NCBI GenBank assembly: GCA_009746045.1 | Contig: RPFO01000080.1 | Span: 9,543,613 to 9,607,612 of the forward strand | DNA length: 64,000 bases | Source: Mesostigma viride | Taxonomy: Eukaryota; Streptophyta; Mesostigmatophyceae; Mesostigmatales; Mesostigmataceae | Direction of reading: 5' to 3' | Shown here: positions 54,804 through 64,000 of the stretch, piece after piece | How the letters are laid out: the number at the start of each line of letters is the position of its first letter | Position numbering within the stretch: the first letter of the stretch is position 1 | The notes under the pieces: model-generated | Told to the model about the DNA's origin: nothing | Databases searched by the model: none | What the model saw: only the letters and a program-made list of their open reading frames with translations | Made by a program: the position numbers and the translations under genes

Positions 54804-56768
54804 ATGCCATCGTCGTCGTCGCTGCTGCCCCCGGCATGCCTGGACGACGTGCTGGGGATACTTGGCCTGGGCCCCGACATCCTCCACGGACTGTCCCTCG
54901 CTGACCTGGCGCGTCTTCGCTGCCTGTCTCGTTCGCTGCGGGTCATGGCGGACGAGCGGCTGCGTCGCGTGCACGAGATATTTGGCGATGAGCTGGCGTC
55001 GGTGAGGGACGACGCGTACCTGGCGCGGCGGACAGAATTAGAGCGGGAGAGGATTGAATTCGTGGAGAGAGAGAAGAGGATGGAAATAGAGGGATCACAG
55101 GCGGAACCGGGGAGAGAGTCCGGGGGAGGGAACAGGGAAGTGGACGAGGGAGGATGCAACCGAGCGTTGAAAGAATCAGGGAGAGGGAAGAGGGAGGAGG
55201 GGGGGGAGACAACCGCTTCTTCTGGCGCGGTAGAATTATCTTCTCCTGGCGATGGCCCTCAACGGCATTCCCTTCCCAGTGGTGAGAATCGGGGGGCCAA
55301 GGGGGGGGGGGGCCCTGGCAGGGGTCACGTGGAACACGTAGGGGGGGACGAGGGTCCGATTGGCTCGATGCACATCTCTCGCCATGGGCATGTGAACAGC
55401 ACCATTCAGAAGCGTGAAGACGGTATGGCACGGTGTGAAGGGATGCCGCCACATCACCACCCTGGAAGCCAACCGAGTGCGCCCGGTGCCCTACCGACAA
55501 CTACACCTACGTCACCTGCAAATACAAACCTGGCGGCCGCGCCTTCTCGCCTAACCCCCGCGGCCCGCCCCGGCGCGGCCCTCTGTGCCCTCGCCTCGCT
55601 CCGCCTGCTCCCGAACCTTGAGCTGCTGAGCGCGTGGTGTCGGGGCGCGGGGCAAGGGGGATGGAAGCGGCGAAACCCCCTGGCCTGCTCCTGGGACGCG
55701 AGCGACGAGGAGCTGGTGACGATCGCCAGCAGCTGCCGGTGGCTACGGGTGGTCGACGTGACGGGCTGCCGGGGGGTCACTGACCGGGCTGTGTCATCCC
55801 TCGGCCGGCTCTGCGGGCAACTGCGGCGGCTCTCCCTGGGCGGATGCGTCGGGGTGACGGATGTGGGTATAAGGGCAATCGGGCGCGGGTGCCCGTTATT
55901 GCGGCACCTGGACGTGGAGGGGTGCGGCGCGGGGGTCACGGATGACGGGATTATGGCAGTCGCAGAGGGCTGCCCTGGGCTGGAATCGCTGGACGCGGGC
56001 TGTTGCGTGCACCTCACGGACGAGGGGGTGCGGGCCCTTGCTCGGGGGTGCCCCCGGCTGACCCGGCTGGGGGTCGGCGTGTGTGCTGGCGTGACGGATG
56101 GCGGCATCATCGCGGTGGGGGAGTCGTGCCGGGGGCTGGAAGAGCTGGTGGCGCTCGGTTGCTTTGCGGTGACCGACGACAGCATACGGGTCGTGGGCAA
56201 GAACTGCAAGGCGCTGTCGGAGCTGGTCCTGGGCTGGTGTGGGGCAGTCTCCGACGACAGCATTAGGGTCGTGGGGGAGAACTGCCCCGGGCTCACGGTA
56301 CTGGACGTGCGCAGTTGCGCTGGGGTGACGGACGCAAGCGTCGCCATGGTGGCCGCGCAGTGCCCCGGGTTGAGGGAGCTCAAGGCGTCGGTGTGTTCGG
56401 GCGTGACGGATGCTAGCATTGCCCTCTTGGGCCGCGGATGTGCCAAGCTGCAGCATCTAGAGCTGGAGGGCTGCATGGGGGTCACAGATGGGGGGATCAG
56501 GGCCGTCGGGGGCGGGTGCGGGGACTTGCGGTATTTGGATGTCGCGGGGTGCCATGGGGTGACGGATGCGGGGATAACCGCGGTTGGGGCGGGTTGCCCT
56601 GCGCTTCAGTTTGTGAATGTGCGCGAGTGTTACGGGGTGACGGATGCCGGGATCGGCGTCATGGGCCCTAACTGCGGGCAGCTGCAACTGTTGGATGTGA
56701 GACGGTGCCTGGGGGTAACGGAGCGGGGGCTGAGCGGTGTTGCCGCCCAGTGCAGGGTGCAGCGGTAA
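54804..56768 (+). CDS. F-box-like/LRR protein (AMN1/FBXL type), intronless
   Basis: ATG at 54804, TAA at 56766-56768, 654 residues. Residues ~10-60 are F-box-like (CLDDVLGILGLGPDILHGLS, then LARLRCLSRSLRVMADERL). A charged helix follows (ELERERIEFVEREKRMEIE, ~75-95), then a disordered Gly/Glu/His-rich linker to ~240. From ~300 to the end there are about thirteen 26-residue LRRs with the signature GVTDAGI-x-AVG-x-GCP, for example LRYLDVAGCHGVTDAGITAV. Neighbouring repeats are very alike, which points to recent internal duplication. It is a paralogue of the minus-strand LRR gene, divergently oriented. Likely a substrate receptor; target unknown. Confidence 0.85.
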   Translation: MPSSSSLLPPACLDDVLGILGLGPDILHGLSLADLARLRCLSRSLRVMADERLRRVHEIFGDELASVRDDAYLARRTELERERIEFVEREKRMEIEGSQAEPGRESGGGNREVDEGGCNRALKESGRGKREEGGETTASSGAVELSSPGDGPQRHSLPSGENRGAKGGGGPGRGHVEHVGGDEGPIGSMHISRHGHVNSTIQKREDGMARCEGMPPHHHPGSQPSAPGALPTTTPTSPANTNLAAAPSRLTPAARPGAALCALASLRLLPNLELLSAWCRGAGQGGWKRRNPLACSWDASDEELVTIASSCRWLRVVDVTGCRGVTDRAVSSLGRLCGQLRRLSLGGCVGVTDVGIRAIGRGCPLLRHLDVEGCGAGVTDDGIMAVAEGCPGLESLDAGCCVHLTDEGVRALARGCPRLTRLGVGVCAGVTDGGIIAVGESCRGLEELVALGCFAVTDDSIRVVGKNCKALSELVLGWCGAVSDDSIRVVGENCPGLTVLDVRSCAGVTDASVAMVAAQCPGLRELKASVCSGVTDASIALLGRGCAKLQHLELEGCMGVTDGGIRAVGGGCGDLRYLDVAGCHGVTDAGITAVGAGCPALQFVNVRECYGVTDAGIGVMGPNCGQLQLLDVRRCLGVTERGLSGVAAQCRVQR

Positions 56769-56883
56769 TAAGCTTATTTAGTTGCATGTCTGGCTCGGTT
56801 TGAGAGGTCATGGTGAGCAGTTTTGTTTATATTTGGTTAGATTTATGTCTGAATGCTTGGGTATTAATTGATTAATTTAACAC

Positions 56884-57374
56884 CAGGGTTGGGCGTAAAG
56901 GGGGTAAGGGGGTTGACGTTTTACGTAAACACGTAAAATGGCCAAAAGGGTGACGTAGAACGTAACGTATACGCGCGTAATGTAAAGACATAACGTAACG
57001 TAAACACGTACAGCCGCACAAAAGCTTATGATTTTCCAGCTATTAATTAATTAACCACCATTCCATGGCAAAAACTACTCCAGTGCTGTCCGTGCACCGC
57101 ATGGCGCCGCGCCGACGCGGCGCAACGCAGCGCCATATGAAGCCTACAAACGCGTACTCGCACCACTTCGATCACATCGCAAGTATCTGCCAACATTCCC
57201 ACACTGATTACGTTTGGGTCAATTTACGTTACGTCTTTACGTGGAATGTAACGTAAAGGGGGTACATACGTAGAGGTCTTACGTGCCATTTTGTCGCCAC
57301 GTAACGTAAACCAACGTACGTAAACCACGTAATTTCGTAAATTACGTAACGTAAACCCATTACGCCCAACCCTG
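56884..57374. mobile_element. hAT-like MITE rich in ACGTAA repeats
   Basis: Termini CAGGGTTGGGCGTAA (56884-56898) and its reverse complement (57360-57374) are flanked by 8-bp sites TTTAACAC and GTTAACAC (one mismatch). CAGGG termini with 8-bp duplications are typical of hAT elements. The interior has dozens of ACGTAA/TTACGT motifs in both orientations, so it could fold extensively. No transposase. It is inserted in a minus-strand half-LINE tail. Confidence 0.8.
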
Positions 57375-57382
57375 GTTAACAC

Positions 57383-57460
57383 GTGCTCCCGTTGGGGCGC
57401 TTTTCCTCCCTGTGTGTGCACAGCGGGAAGAGGGCAGAGACCCCCCCCTTCCCAAAATTA
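57383..57460 (-). mobile_element. Half-LINE 3' tail fragment (minus)
   Basis: GTGCTCCCGTTGGGG and GAGGGCAGAGACCCCCC match the complement of the 46700-46800 tail. The tail side (TTAATTGATTAATTTAA) lies at 56864-56880, on the other side of the hAT-like element. Confidence 0.75.
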
Positions 57461-57469
57461 AAAATAAAT

Positions 57470-57950
57470 TAAATTAAATTATAACATGACTCCGTTGGGA
57501 GATCATGTAGCACATATTCCTTGCTGGATGGATGGAGGTGGGCGAAGCCGCGTAATCGAACTAACCTAACTCTAAGCTATCTAGTCTAGAAAATCCTAAC
57601 TACACTACTCAGCAAAATGCCCCTTCCGCTTGGGGGGAGGGGGCTTGCCCACAGGGGCTGGCGTGTGAACCTGGACAAACTTCTGCCACCGCGTCTTGTT
57701 CTGCATAGCAGTCCAAAGAAGACAGAGGGAGTGAATGCGGTGTTCAAACTTAGCAGGGACCACTAGGTCGGCCAGCAACATCTGGGTGTAGTTCATGGCA
57801 GGTTTACCTAGCTTTCTGGGAATTTCCTTGGGGCTGCTATGGCCAATGGTCAGCTGGGAGAAGGTAACTGTGACTGCCGTCCCCACCTCCTGACTGCTAT
57901 CTACCTTGCTGGACGTGGGTCAATCTGAGAGCATTCACGAGTGGTGTGCA
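57470..57950 (-). mobile_element. LINE family 2 3' fragment (minus)
   Basis: The minus frame 57886-57605 reads KEIPRKLGKPAMNYTQMLLA, VPAKFEHRIHSLCLLWTAMQ and GKPPPPKRKGHFAE-stop. The 3' UTR and A/T tail lie at 57604-57460. It is the least shifted copy of this C-terminus in the window. Confidence 0.8.
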
Positions 57951-59945
57951 GACCCTCAGGTAATGGCATGTGCTCCCTCCTAACAAACCTATCAGCATCT
58001 ATGATGTTATCAAACCCCTTCCACTTAGCACTAGAGCTTTTTCTTCTCCTCTCCTCTTATCTTCTCCTTGATATGTTCTTCACATGCCTTCCAACTATAA
58101 AATATGGCTGGCCTACCCTCACCCCCATCATGGGCCACTGCATAGTAAGGAAATCCAGATTGACCACCCTTATTTATCCTTCGTCTGGGCATGTTACATA
58201 GTAGGCTATCAGAAGCTTGCAAGCAGGAGAAAAGGGGTTCCCAGGGATACCTCTAGGTGCAGTGACCTTTACCAAAAACGAAACGAGGAAGAAGAACAGA
58301 GTCTATCACAGCACACGCCCGAGTCTTCCGCAGAACAAGGGCACATTACGCTCCTCCCCTACGCGGGGCACACAGAGGTAAACACCGTCAACATAGTCGG
58401 CAACAGCCAGACGGTATCCACCCCAAGACCCGTTGCAGGTCAAACAACGATGGGCGTCTCCGCGACGTCCATTGGCACAAACGACATATAAACGCCTATA
58501 GAGAGCACAACATTTAACATAAACCCCCTACGCGTGCGGTCCCGGAGAGAAAGCGAGCGCGCAAGCTAGCCTTCCACAGGCATAGCTCATGAAGGGATAA
58601 ATCTAAACTAGGGGACGTACCATCGTCAATATCGTTGATGACCCCTGAGCTGGCCGCCACCTGCATGGTGTCGTTGAAGGCAGAGCCCTGGCCGCCACTA
58701 GGTGTCGTTGAAAACAGGGGAAATGGCCGCTATTGTCGATAGCACCTCACCACAGGGCCATGGCTGGCCCCGCCGAGTATCCCAGACTGGCCGCTTGCTT
58801 TCTAGATCGTCGTTGACTCCCTTACGGGCTGGCCGCCGACCTGTCGGCAATCGTTGAATTCCGGAACCTCTATCTACGCCAAGCACCGCCTTGGTATCCT
58901 AATTGGCCTCACTAACCCTCTCCGCGAGAGTTAGCTAACCTCTCCAGCACATTTTTCCTCCGATAACCAGTGTTACGTGCCAGCCCAGACACCTAGCCTG
59001 AGCTATACGTAGCGAAAGGTCCTCCATGCCGGAATTAGGAATAATCAAGGGTAGCTTAATGTAGATTGCGCTTCACGACGTGAGTCGTGAATATCTGGCA
59101 CCGCGGCTTGATGCCAAGCTAATTGTTACACACTTATATTGGCTAGCAATACCAATTACAAATGGATAATTGCCCCAGGCTCAATGTGAAGGCGTCTTCG
59201 CATCAAACCAAGAGGACGAGACTCTCGTCCTTGGACTAATTTAACCTAGGCCTGCTGCGGCGCAGATACAACGCCGATCCTTCTAGAACATTCCAAATCA
59301 TACATTCCACGTAGGACCCCCGGGCCGACATCGACCCTCAACTACAGCTGGATCCACGCATAGAACTACGCAAATGGTTTTCACCTTTGCGGAGTGCCTG
59401 ATCAGAATATACGCTTGGCTGATTTCGATAGTACCGGCTACGCCCCCTTCTAAAAGAAGGATTCAGCCGTGTTCAGCCCGTCTCACGGTGCGAGACTGAA
59501 CAAGTCTCGCGTGCAGACACGTGTGTAGTACTCCTACACACAGATCTCGAGTGATTTATCTAGTACCAAATCCGACAGGCTTGCATCACTCCCCGGACAG
59601 GAGAACTTTTGCGGATGACTGTAGGTGTAAGTTGGCGATGCCATGGTAACCGGAGACGTCCGTCCTATAGTCAGCAAAATTGGTGCGAGAGGTCCCCAGT
59701 TCGATTCCGGTCGGATTCATTTGCAGATCGCGTTTTCCGCGTTTTCCGCGGCCCGGCACTGAACGCAAATGGTTTTCACCTTTGCGGAGTGCCTGATCAG
59801 AATAGAACTACAGACAAATCCAGAACTGGCGCGGCGCGACTGCACCGGCCCCTAGAAGGTCAACCTAGGACCAAAATGACTAGTCCAATTCACAGGATTA
59901 CCCATAGTCCATACAACTTATATCAACAGGCCAAACTGCCTTAGT
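57951..59945. other. No gene recognised; small repeats
   Basis: Contains repeated CTGGCCGCC / GTCGTTGA phrases (58640-58860). A ~42-bp direct repeat occurs at about 59369-59411 and 59763-59805 (CGCAAATGGTTTTCACCTTT core). Inverted pieces GTCTCACGGTGCGAGAC (59489-59505) and GTGTAGTACTCCTACAC (59523-59539) look like hairpins. A terminal TG...CA pair (58970/59578) hints at an LTR, but the flanks do not match. Confidence 0.4.
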
Positions 59946-61491
59946 TCGGATTTCTCTGAAAATAGTTTATTAAACAGAATGCGGGAAAGAAAGGGCCGCC
60001 ACAACCTTGTGGCTGTACATGCAGAGAGGCTTGTTAGACGAATGGGGACGACTTGTTGTTTACCGGGGAATCCTACTGGCAACTAGCTTTGCCTTTTGTA
60101 AGTCAGGCGCCGTTTGTTTGAACGGCCGGCCATGTGTGGAATGCTGACGGAAGTTGCGTCAAAAAGCTGTAATAAAATCTGATGTAACCAGCATGCACTC
60201 ACCAATTGATTGGTGTGCTGCTTGGTTGGGTAGTGTGTTCAGGGTTGCATTCGAAGAGTACACATGGCCTGACAGCTCAGACGTGTGACAGATGAGCTGG
60301 CTGGCTGAATTATTAAATTGTCAGCGTTAGGATATTTCTGGTTTTGCCGTTTTCCATTTTGACGGTAGGCTTGATAAGCATGGTCGGCGGGTTGTGACCC
60401 GTAATTGTTTCTTTGAATGTGCTCACTGTTCAAAGCAGTATGAGCGGCCTCGCTGCTATGGCGGCGGGGCTAAAGAAAATTAGGCAAAGACCCCGTCCTT
60501 GCCTGCTATGAAGTCGCGGGCTTTGCGACTTCACGGCAGGTAGGGGCGGTTTGAACGGAACGGAAATTTCGCGTTACCAATGTGCCAAGTGGTTCTGGTT
60601 GGCACCTTGCTGGGCAGCGTCTCGGTGGTCATAGAAAGTGGGCTGGGCGCCCCGCCCCGGCTGCTGGTAATTCCAGCAGCGGAGCCAATCATGTCTCGAC
60701 TAAGAAGTCCGCAGCTAATGCGGAAACTGTGCGAAGGTCAATAGATTAATTTGGATTCCATGAGACTGAGCTGGTAGTCAGTCAGCGGCCCACCGCCTAG
60801 GGCGCTGCATGGCGCTGCCTTCGGCTTGGTGCGCGGCCCTTTTTTGTTATGGGCCAGCGAGGGATATAAGGGTGACGCGCGGCCGGCTAATTTCTTGCGT
60901 TCCGGAAGAAAATATATTTGCAAAATTCCCACAAAAGGAACCGAGTATCGGAAAGGCGTCTCGGCTGGCAGTGGCAGTGCCTGGCCTTGTCGTCTCTCCC
61001 TGCTCAGCACCCGGCAGGTAGCGGTTCAAACCCTGGTGGCGTCGGAATGCGAATTTTCTGGGTTTTTATCTGGAATAATATTTTGCTGAGGCGGCTCCGC
61101 GGATTCGCTAACCTTTTATCGTCGGGCCCCTTAGGGGGTTATTATAGCCTTGTGCGGGCTGAGTCGCCATGAAGGAGATGTTGCGACACGCCCCACTTTG
61201 TGGTCTTTTTATGGAAGCGGCTACCCTCGAGGCTGCCTGGAAGAGGGGGGGGATTCTTCTTCTTTTCTTTGTTCACTGTTATTGGGGCAACAGTGATCCT
61301 ATCAAGTTTTGTTTCCTGAACGGCGACAGTGCGGGGGAGGAGGGCAATGGCGCCAGGGACTGGGGTGGATCGGGGGGCTCTTGCTCCTGCATGCGAGGGA
61401 GACGAGATGACTACTTAAACCTGCCTTTGGCAGGGGCTCTACTCATTGTTTTCAATCAAATGCTGGTTTTCTTGGGAGCTCAAGTGTCATA
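59946..61491. repeat. Long unit A-B-C of a tandem duplication
   Basis: A (59946-60414) and C (61374-61491) recur in the next unit; B (60415-61373) does not. A short plus frame near the end of the unit (61169-61492) starts MKEMLRHAPLCGLFMEAATL and has no known domain. GCGGTTCAAACCC at about 61021 resembles a Pol III B box, but no A box or tRNA fold is convincing. Confidence 0.7.
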
Positions 61492-62098
61492 ATCGGATTT
61501 CTCTGAAAATAGTTTATTAAACAGAATGCGGGAAAGAAAGGGCCGCCACAACCTTGTGGCTGTACATGCAGAGAGGCTTGTTAGACGAATGGGGACGACT
61601 TGTTGTTTACCGGGGAATCCTACTGGCAACTAGCTTTGCCTTTTGTAAGTCAGGCGCCGTTTGTTTGAACGGCCGGCCATGTGTGGAATGCTGACGGAAG
61701 TTGCGTCAAAAAGCTGTAATAAAATCTGATGTAACCAGCATGCACTCACCAATTGATTGGTGTGCTGCTTGGTTGGGTAGTGTGTTCAGGGTTGCATTCG
61801 AAGAGTACACATGGCCTGACAGCTCACACGTGTGACAGATGAGCTGGCTGGCTGAATTATTAAATTGTCAGCGTTAGGATATTTCTGGTTTTGCCGTTTT
61901 CCATTTTGACGGTAGGCTTGATAAGCATGGTCGGCGGGTTGTGACCCGTAATTGTTTCTTCCCACCCATCCCACCCTTGGGGGCTCTTGCTCCTGCATGC
62001 GAGGGAGACGAGATGACTACTTAAACCTGCCTTTGGCAGGGGCTCTACTCATTGTTTTCAATCAAATGCTGGTTTTCTTGGGAGCTCAAGTGTCATAA
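61492..62098. repeat. Short unit A'-C' (deleted copy of the previous unit)
   Basis: A' (61492-61960) differs from A by one base in ~469; C' (about 61979-62098) matches C. In place of B there is an 18-bp CCCACCCATCCCACCCTT. It is directly head-to-tail with the long unit. Confidence 0.9.
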
Positions 62099-62154
62099 AA
62101 TTTATTCCATTGTTACGTCCGTCCGAGAGGGCCGGCCCGTAACATTTTACATTA

Positions 62155-62735
62155 ACATCCCCTTTGGTTTGCACATTAGTAATGAGGATTTGTACGCTGA
62201 TTTGCCCTATGTTTCCCACATTATTATTAGGCACAGGCGCCTGGGCCTAGCCGGGCACCTGGCCCGCACAGATCAGGTAGACACATCAGATAGACTAGCT
62301 GGCACCAAGCCCGCCCAGCCTGGGCGATATGTCCTCACCTGCATGGCGTGCCCCAGGCCACGCGCGGGCCGCGGCAGGGCCGCCACCCGTGGACTTTTCG
62401 TGATAGACTCGGCATGGATATGTGCTACACTAGACGCGTCAGGCTCACGCCCGCGGGCAGCCTGAGTCCTGGTTTGTCTGTAATATGGAGGCAGATGGTA
62501 CGCAAGGATAGATGGCAAGTAGTGATGAAGGAGAGTTAGGAGACCACCCCCAAGTCTGTGGGGGCTCCGCGTGTGACCGCGTATGGCCGGCATTCATAGC
62601 GATTCGGGCCGCGGTGCCCACACCCCTGTAACTAGGACCTACTATAGCTTACACCATCCATTCCATCCCATGTTCCCCTCCCACTGCATGGACTTATGCT
62701 CACGTGACGCAGTCACGTGTCTATTAATTAATTAA
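62155..62735 (+). mobile_element. 5'-truncated RTE-like LINE fragment
   Basis: Matches 11273-11813 (FGLHISNEDLYADLPYVSHI onward) through the TTAA tail. Small insertions relative to that copy (for example ATT near 62224, GCAT near 62342, CCGG near 62588) break the frame. Confidence 0.9.
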
Positions 62736-62874
62736 TTCTGGCGAACCTAACGGTTCTTCCGAGTTCCGAAAATTGGCGCCAGATTATCTAGGGGTGGAGT
62801 ATGGACCACTCGCTGACCATACTGCCGCACCGAACATGCAACCGTCATGAGTCAGTCGAATGAGTCAACAGGAG

Positions 62875-64000
62875 GAAAAAATGGTTTTGACTTAGGACTT
62901 CGGTTTTTTGCAAAACTTAGCCCTAACCGGGAGAAGACAACTGACAAGTCTGCGGGGGCTGAGATTAAATAAGAGGTACCTTGAAATTAAATAAGAGGCG
63001 TGCCTCTATGAATATATAGTTTTGGAGTCGAGTTTCTGTTGGCGTTAAGTCGTAGTATTGTACGATTGATAGATTGGTAGTGCATTGGTGGTACTGCACG
63101 ACGGTGTTGGACGGAGTTCCCGGAATCCCGGTCTGGCAAGCGGATTTTGCATCTCACGGGTACATCTCACGGGTACATCTCACGGGTACATCTCACGGGT
63201 ACACGACGCGGCACGAAAATGGCTCGCAGAAAAGCTAGGAACCTAGGCGAATATTTGGCGCCGCGTCGGTCGTGACGTTGTTTACTCCGTTGGTGGATCT
63301 GCATCTACGGCCGGCGTTCGTGGGTTGTTTCGAAACCCGGTCGATGAGATTTAACGGAGAAGTCGGGTATATAACTGATCCTTTTTTGACAATTACGTGA
63401 AAATGTAAAAGTCGAAATGAATTAAATGGCTTGACATGTTGTCGACTTGTAGTCCCAAACTACAAGTTAACGCCAATCGAAACTCGCGTCCAAAAGTATA
63501 TCTGGATAGAGGCATGTCTCTTATTTAATTTCAAGGTACCTCTTAATTAATCTCGGGCCCCGCCTCGGGTTATAAGTTTGCAAAAAAAAAGTCTGTAAGT
63601 CCGGGCAAAGGTGAACAGGAGGAAAAAATGGAAAAAATGGTTTCGACTTAGGACTTCGGTTTTTTGCAAAACTTAGCCCTAACCGGGAGAAGACAACTGA
63701 CAAGTCTGCGGGGGCTGAGATTAAATAAGAGGTACCTTGAAATTAAATAAGAGGCGTGCCTCTATGAATATATAGTTTTGCAGGCGAGTTTCTGTTGTAA
63801 GTCGTAGTATTGTACGAAATCTTGATAGATTGGTAGTGCATTGGTGGTACTGCACGACGGTATTGGATGGAGTTCCCGGAATCCCGGTCTGGCAAGCGGA
63901 TTTTGCATCTCATGCCAGGGTACATCTCACGGGTACATCTCACGGGTACAACGACGCGGCACGAAAATGGCTCGTAGAAAAGCTCTAGCTAGGAACCTAG
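62875..64000. repeat. Two ~370-bp direct repeats with an inverted segment between
   Basis: 62870-63240 and 63612-64000 are near copies (GACTTAGGACTTCGGTTTTT, GTGGTACTGCACGACGG). Each ends in tandem ATCTCACGGGTAC units, four in the first and two to three in the second. Between them, 63505-63545 is the reverse complement of the AAATAAGAGGTACCTTGAAA segment found in both. No coding. The second repeat reaches the window edge. Confidence 0.85.

Noticed and set aside
58970-59578. Solo LTR with TG...CA ends
   Set aside because: No matching 5-bp target-site duplication and no second copy.
59640-59730. tRNA-like GTTCGATTCC at 59699-59708
   Set aside because: The flanking bases do not form a T stem, and no acceptor or anticodon arm can be drawn around it.
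60950-61035. Pol III promoter or tRNA-derived SINE in the A-B-C unit
   Set aside because: A B-box-like GGTTCAAACCC exists, but the A box is poor and no tRNA fold or terminator of the right spacing is seen.
61492-61960. Direct repeats A and A' as LTRs of a small retrotransposon
   Set aside because: They lack TG...CA ends, a primer-binding site and a polypurine tract, and C is also duplicated, which fits tandem duplication better.

Overview
This is a stretch of eukaryotic nuclear DNA, most likely from a green alga. The support is spliced host genes with GT-AG introns, an Iojap/RsfS-type organelle ribosome factor, two F-box/LRR (AMN1-like) proteins, and RTE-like LINEs mixed with Ty1/copia, Ty3/gypsy, hAT-like and TTAA-target DNA elements. 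The species cannot be fixed from the sequence. I see no rRNA, convincing tRNA or CRISPR.

Layout. 1-7.1 kb: LTR-retrotransposon DNA, dominated by a Ty1/copia-type element with a 5' LTR, a long Gag, then integrase, a retropepsin-like domain and the start of RT. 7.1-7.6 kb: a terminal-inverted-repeat element. 7.7-11.8 kb: a 5'-truncated RTE-like LINE with an 11-bp target-site duplication. 11.8-16 kb: a decayed Ty3/gypsy chromovirus on the minus strand, split by a solo LTR of the copia family. 18.4-23.6 kb: LINE remnants from two further families. 24.0-27.4 kb: a five-exon Iojap/RsfS gene (minus). 29.5-36.6 kb: a six-exon DPH5 gene (plus), whose introns hold large satellites and a 1.9-kb TTAA element. 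39-47 kb: nested retroposons, including an ORF1-only element whose full length is fixed by its empty target site. 47.4-56.8 kb: two intronless, divergently transcribed F-box/LRR genes. 56.9-64 kb: an hAT-like MITE, LINE fragments and several large direct repeats.

Host gene functions. DPH5 makes the methylated diphthine intermediate on elongation factor 2. The Iojap/RsfS protein blocks subunit joining on organelle ribosomes. The two LRR proteins look like substrate receptors of SCF-type ubiquitin ligases. Nothing indicates that they are co-regulated.

Most interesting observations. (1) In both spliced genes, most exon 3' ends with their 5' splice sites are repeated inside the following intron. 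(2) The copia-type element has a Gag-IN-PR-RT order, with the protease-like domain after integrase and DTQ in place of DTG. (3) A half-LINE (ORF1 only) family has at least four copies here. (4) Two elements at TTAA targets share termini. Many repeat copies differ by small insertions, so frameshifts in the mobile elements may be real decay or assembly error.
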